Shown here: positions 60,437 through 64,000 of the stretch, piece after piece
Layout: each line of letters begins with the position of its first letter
How positions within the stretch are numbered: the first letter of the stretch is position 1
Assembly (NCBI GenBank): GCA_003225315.1
Contig: QHZD01000039.1
Coordinates: 26,330 to 90,329 of the forward strand
Reading direction: 5' to 3'
From: Acidobacteriota bacterium
GTDB lineage: Bacteria > Acidobacteriota > Terriglobia > Acidiferrales > UBA7541
DNA: 64,000 nt
Translations under genes and position numbers: made by a program
The notes under the pieces: model-generated
Database searches by the model: none
The model's input: only the letters and a program-made list of their open reading frames with translations
What the model was told of the DNA's origin: nothing

Positions 60437-62905
60437 ATGTCATTTCTTCGCGATCTAAGAGTTGCGTTCTACTCCCTCCAACGGACGCAAGGGCTGGCGA
60501 TCGCCGTCATCCTGACGCTGGCGCTCGGCATCGGCGCTAACGCCGCCATCTTCACCCTTGTGCGCGGCGTGCTTCTCAAACCCCTTGTCAACCGCGATGA
60601 GGACCGGCTGATCTACATCCGCCAGAGCGCCCCGGGCACCGGCGACGAAAACACCGCGTTCTCCGTGCCCGATATCCAGGATTTGCGCGCCAGTGTTAAA
60701 ACTCTGAGCGCATTCGGCGATTTCTCGACCACTGAATTCACCATGCTCGGCCTGGGTGAGCCTCGCGTGGTTCAAGCCGGCGTGGTCGGCGGCAACTTCT
60801 TCGAAGTCATGGGCCTCCACCCAGTCCTCGGCCGTCTAATCGGACCCCAAGACGACGGCCCCAAAGCCGCTGGCGTCGTCGTTCTCACGTATCGCTTCTG
60901 GGCTGCCACTCTTGGGAAAGATCCTTCCGTCCTTGGCAAAACCGTCCGGCTCGACAGCGGGCTTATGGGCGATCGTTCTGCCACCGTCATCGGCGTCCTC
61001 GAACCCTCCATCCCCTATCCCCAAGATACCGAACTCATCGCCAACATCGTCACCAGTCCGCATCACCTCTCTGCAACCATGGTCACTGGCCGCGTCCATC
61101 GCATGACGGAGCTTTTTGGCCGTCTCGCTCCGGGTGCCACCCTCGATCAAGCTCGGGCCGAGTTGCGCTCTGTCTACGGGGCCATGACCAAAGCACATCC
61201 GGAAGCCTATCCGCCCAAAGCGCAGTACCAGATCAGCGCCAAGCTGCTTCGTGACCAGATCACCTCGGGCGCTCGGACGGTACTGCTGGTGCTGCTCGCA
61301 GCTTCGGCGCTCGTCTTCATCATCGCCTGTTCCAACGTGGCTAACCTGATTCTTACCCGGACGGTTCGCCGCGAGGGCGAGCTGGCGACCCGTGCGGCAC
61401 TCGGCGCAAGCACCGGCGCTCTGCGGCGCATGCTGCTTGCCGAAAGCCTCCTGCTCTGTGGCGCTGGCGCTGCGGTCGGCATATGGAGCGCGCAGCCGCT
61501 GGTGGCCATCCTGGCCCGCTACGCGTCGCGGTTCTCGGTTCGCGCCCTCGATTTGACCGTCGACTCCAGCCTTCTCTGGGTAGGAGCAGCGCTGGCTGCT
61601 GTCGCCGCGGTAATTTTGGCGTTTGTTCCGCGCCTGCCGTCGGCCGACACGTCCAATGGCCATAGCCTGTCAAGCGGCACTGCACGGATCACGGGTAGCA
61701 CCAGCCGCCGCCAGCGCATCTTCGCGGTCACGCAAATTGCTGCTTCTTTCGTGCTGTTGGCCGGCGCAAGTACGGTGATCACTACCCTGATCGCATTACA
61801 AACGGCGCAGACGGGGCTCGACATGCGCCACGTCCTCACCATCAACGTTCCCCCTATGGCCCATGGAAAAACGCCTCAGCAAGTGGTCGATTTCTACAAG
61901 GAAGTTATTCGCCGCATTGATGCTTTGCCCGGCGTGAACAAGACCGCTTTCGGTTTGGCTGTTCCCTGGCGCGACGTGGGTGGCAGTGGTTTCGGTCTGC
62001 AATTCTCCGCCGACGGGCATACTCATACCCCTGGCGAAGACCCTCGCGCGCAGTTGCGCGTCGTTTCCCCGGGATTCTTTGCGGCGCTCGGAGTACCTAT
62101 CCTTAGCGGCCGCGATTTCGATGAACTCGACGGTCAAAGTAAAGAGCCCGTCGCCATCGTCAGCGAGACTCTCGCAAAGCGCATGTTCCCCAATCAAGAT
62201 GCCGTCGGCCGGCATGTCTATTGGACCGATCCCGTGATGCAATTTGCTCCCGGGATTAACGCCGCCCCGCACCGCATCATCGGCGTAACTGCCGATATTG
62301 ACGACCAGCACGTCGTTCCCGAGCCCATCGTCACCATCTATAGCACCTTTGAAAAGGGTCCCATCTTTGGCGGCCGCCTTTTCATCCACACCAGTGCGGA
62401 TCCTTATTCTCTCGTCACGCCGGTCACCCGCATTATTCGCAACATGTCCGCCGATCAGCCCGTCGAGCACGCTGCCACTCTCGAAGACGTCCGCGCCGAG
62501 GTGCTCACGCCGGACCGCTTGAATTCCCTGGTGTTCGGCGTCTTCGCGGCTGTCGCGCTGGCGATTGCTTTGGTTGGCGTCGCCGGAGTGCTGGCGTTTT
62601 CGGTCAGTGCGCGGACGCGCGAATTCGGCATCCGCCTGGCTCTTGGATCGCAGCCGCAGCTTCTCCTGAAAGGAGTCATCGCCGACGGCGCTGTGATGGC
62701 TGGGGCCGGCCTCCTCGCAGGCGCGGCACTCGGGTTCGTGCTCGCGCGCTTGGCGGGCCACTATTCTCCAGACATGAAGATGCCGGGCGCCTTGCCCGTG
62801 GTCCTCTCTGCATTCGTCCTGTTTGCGGCTGCGGTCGTCGCGTCGTGGCTGCCAGCCGCCCGCGCCGCCCGCATCGATGTTATCCAAGCCCTCCGCTCCG
62901 AGTAA
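60437..62905 (+). CDS. MacB-like ABC permease without ATPase partner (ADOP type)
   Basis: An 822-residue membrane protein with the tandem MacB_PCD/FtsX architecture. It has a TM near the start (GLAIAVILTLALGIGANAAI), a first periplasmic core domain, then TMs near 290-420. A second periplasmic domain follows, and three C-terminal TMs (one is AAVALAIALVGVAGVLAF near 705). FtsX-type segments such as VRREGELATRAALGAS are present. No ATPase gene is adjacent. This fused orphan form is expanded in Acidobacteriota (ADOP). A start at 60365 would place 24 extra residues before MSFLRDLRVAFYSL; ATG 60437 with GAGG upstream is preferred. Role probably in export or mechanotransmission, substrate unknown. 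Confidence 0.9.
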   Translation: MSFLRDLRVAFYSLQRTQGLAIAVILTLALGIGANAAIFTLVRGVLLKPLVNRDEDRLIYIRQSAPGTGDENTAFSVPDIQDLRASVKTLSAFGDFSTTEFTMLGLGEPRVVQAGVVGGNFFEVMGLHPVLGRLIGPQDDGPKAAGVVVLTYRFWAATLGKDPSVLGKTVRLDSGLMGDRSATVIGVLEPSIPYPQDTELIANIVTSPHHLSATMVTGRVHRMTELFGRLAPGATLDQARAELRSVYGAMTKAHPEAYPPKAQYQISAKLLRDQITSGARTVLLVLLAASALVFIIACSNVANLILTRTVRREGELATRAALGASTGALRRMLLAESLLLCGAGAAVGIWSAQPLVAILARYASRFSVRALDLTVDSSLLWVGAALAAVAAVILAFVPRLPSADTSNGHSLSSGTARITGSTSRRQRIFAVTQIAASFVLLAGASTVITTLIALQTAQTGLDMRHVLTINVPPMAHGKTPQQVVDFYKEVIRRIDALPGVNKTAFGLAVPWRDVGGSGFGLQFSADGHTHTPGEDPRAQLRVVSPGFFAALGVPILSGRDFDELDGQSKEPVAIVSETLAKRMFPNQDAVGRHVYWTDPVMQFAPGINAAPHRIIGVTADIDDQHVVPEPIVTIYSTFEKGPIFGGRLFIHTSADPYSLVTPVTRIIRNMSADQPVEHAATLEDVRAEVLTPDRLNSLVFGVFAAVALAIALVGVAGVLAFSVSARTREFGIRLALGSQPQLLLKGVIADGAVMAGAGLLAGAALGFVLARLAGHYSPDMKMPGALPVVLSAFVLFAAAVVASWLPAARAARIDVIQALRSE

Positions 62906-62921
62906 CCGTTCGACGCGTCGC

Positions 62922-63650
62922 TCACGCTTTGCGATCTTCCGGCCCGAAGAGTTCAAGGAAAAAACTCTGCATCAAAGCCGCGGAGCGCACGTCTGACTGG
63001 GCGTGATAGGCAACGCCAGGAACGTTGGGTCCGGTTTCGTGCGTAAAACCATGCATTGCCCCGCCGTAGACAATGAGCTGCCAATCGGCGCCGGCGCGGT
63101 TCATTTCTTCAACAAGCGCGCTCACGTGCGTCATCGGGACATGCGGATCAAGAGCACCGTGGCAGACGAGTATCTTTGCCTTAACCGACCCCGGCTGAGC
63201 TGGCCGCGATGTGTCCAGACTTCCGTGTACGCTAATCACTCCCGAGAGGTCCGCACTGCTCCTTGCTAGTTCGAGTACGGTCATCCCCCCGAAGCAGTAG
63301 CCAACCGCTGCGATTCGCCCATCGACCCCTGGCTGCACTGCCAGCACGTCTATCCCCGCGTGTGCCCGCTGGCACAATTTAGCCGGGTCACTCCGTAGTT
63401 CCGTGATTCTTGCCATCACCTGTTCACGATTCCCGGCAATGCCATCGCCGTACATGTCGCAAGCAAATACGATAAAGCCTAGCTCCGCCAGCCGCCTCGC
63501 TCGCCCCATAGCATGGTTGTCGAGGCCAGCTCCTCCATGGACGACCAGAATGCCTGGACGCCGGTGCTTCCCCGCATCATTCCAAGCTAGAAAACCGGTA
63601 AGTTCTGTATCGCCATCGCGGTATCCGATTGCTTTCGTTTGGATTGGCAT
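62922..63650 (-). CDS. Dienelactone hydrolase family protein
   Basis: An alpha/beta hydrolase of 242 residues, cytoplasmic. The nucleophile is Cys in VGYCFGGM, the acid is Asp in HGALDPHVP and the base His in GGAMHGFTH, the DLH triad. DLH enzymes open lactone rings in aromatic degradation, but many homologues act on other esters. I start at ATG 63650 (MPIQTKAIGYRDGDTELTGF), with AAGGA upstream, rather than an in-frame start at 63773 that would place the first codon upstream of the predicted transcription start. A strong promoter lies at 63764-63792. Confidence 0.92.
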   Translation of the reverse strand: MPIQTKAIGYRDGDTELTGFLAWNDAGKHRRPGILVVHGGAGLDNHAMGRARRLAELGFIVFACDMYGDGIAGNREQVMARITELRSDPAKLCQRAHAGIDVLAVQPGVDGRIAAVGYCFGGMTVLELARSSADLSGVISVHGSLDTSRPAQPGSVKAKILVCHGALDPHVPMTHVSALVEEMNRAGADWQLIVYGGAMHGFTHETGPNVPGVAYHAQSDVRSAALMQSFFLELFGPEDRKA

Positions 63651-63763
63651 GTGTTCGTCCTTTCGGGCAGCCTGCGTTTGGCTCAAGCGGTTCGGCGGCT
63701 CCCACGAAAAAGCGGAGCCCTCTGTACGGTCCAGCGAGACTGCCGTATGAATCTCCGTTAATA

Positions 63764-63792
63764 AGTATACCATATTTTATAGAACAAGTCAA
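63764..63792 (-). promoter_or_regulatory. Sigma-70 promoter of the dienelactone hydrolase gene
   Basis: On the minus strand TTGACT (63792-63787) and TATACT (63769-63764) are 17 bases apart in AT-rich DNA. The predicted start is near 63757, giving a leader of about 107 bases. Confidence 0.75.
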
Positions 63793-64000
63793 GATTTTAC
63801 ACCAGATTTCAATGTTGTTAGCAAATCGAGATGTCCGCTTTTGTTAGCACGTGGTGTGTCCGCTTGCCTTTGGTTTTTCCTCCCCCTGAATCGAGAAGGG
63901 AAGACTGTTGTTGGAGCTGTGGGAAAGTGGGAATCCCGCGTCTTTTGCGGGATTCCCAAGCGCAGCGTCTTTTCCACAGCTTGCTGGCCCCTGCTCCTGG
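63793..64000. other. Gene-free end with nested inverted repeat
   Basis: The last 208 bases carry no supported gene. The arms TGGGAATCCCGC (63928-63939) and their exact complement (63947-63958) form a 12-bp stem. It is embedded in a second near-perfect inverted repeat, AGCTGTGGGAAA (63915-63926) with 63970-63981, which differs by one base. It could be the end of an insertion element or a strong hairpin beyond the window. Confidence 0.5.

Noticed and set aside
63970..63981. DnaA box (TTTTCCACA) and a possible origin
   Set aside because: Only isolated matches occur (also near 13570), with no cluster, AT-rich unwinding region or dnaA/dnaN gene nearby.
1..64000. CRISPR arrays
   Set aside because: No series of evenly spaced direct repeats with unique spacers was seen; the only tandem repeat is the 4 x 7 bp unit before recX.

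Overview
The window looks like a chromosomal segment of an Acidobacteriota bacterium, probably from a soil or metagenome assembly. This is inferred from gene content: a very large TonB-dependent receptor with an N-terminal carboxypeptidase-like domain, FG-GAP/ASPIC (CRTAC1-type) proteins, TPR-rich secreted proteins, an ATPase-less MacB-like permease (ADOP type), a bacillithiol gene (bshA) and several secreted families typical of that phylum. No rRNA is present; one complete tRNA gene was found.

Left part (1-12 kb): the end of hutI, a small membrane protein and ftcD (histidine to glutamate plus one-carbon units), then the glycine cleavage operon gcvT-gcvH-gcvPA-gcvPB, so two tetrahydrofolate-charging routes lie side by side. 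Between them, on the minus strand, is an overlapping pair: a 59-residue cysteine-rich protein and a degenerate ATPase-like protein. A SulP transporter and an M48 metalloprotease follow. At 12.3-15.4 kb lies an unusual minus-strand cluster: a 146-residue protein followed by two nearly identical single-domain Clp-type AAA+ ATPases, each with its own terminator.

Middle (15.8-36 kb): an alkyltransferase-like protein, an ABC exporter pair, ilvE, an aquaporin, pilT, recX, a strong promoter placed directly before a terminator, alaS, a structured RNA candidate, a frameshifted lytic transglycosylase, an AMIN/amidase_3 cell-wall amidase and an RND efflux adaptor plus permease. Three decayed genes lie here or just beyond: the transglycosylase, the C-terminal stub of a second RND pump and an ASPIC-domain stub.

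Island (38.05-52.22 kb): a 14.2-kb element sits in a tRNA-Thr(CGT) gene. The intact tRNA is at 38008-38082 next to a frameshifted tyrosine integrase. A second copy of the tRNA 5' half is at 52189-52224 and still has the original strong promoter behind it. Cargo: an excisionase-like remnant, a zeta-toxin-like kinase with a small partner, the TonB receptor, a Tat-exported molybdopterin oxidoreductase, a TPR-DsbA fusion, a TPR protein and a broken CRTAC1 gene. A short copy of the tRNA 3' end at 36231 suggests a second, older insertion beside it that carries a LacI-type regulator.

Right part (52.2-64 kb): housekeeping genes: an M24 peptidase, DUF167, yggS, tmk-holB, an Hfq-like protein, a thioesterase and SDR pair, bshA, the orphan ABC permease and a dienelactone hydrolase with a near-consensus promoter.
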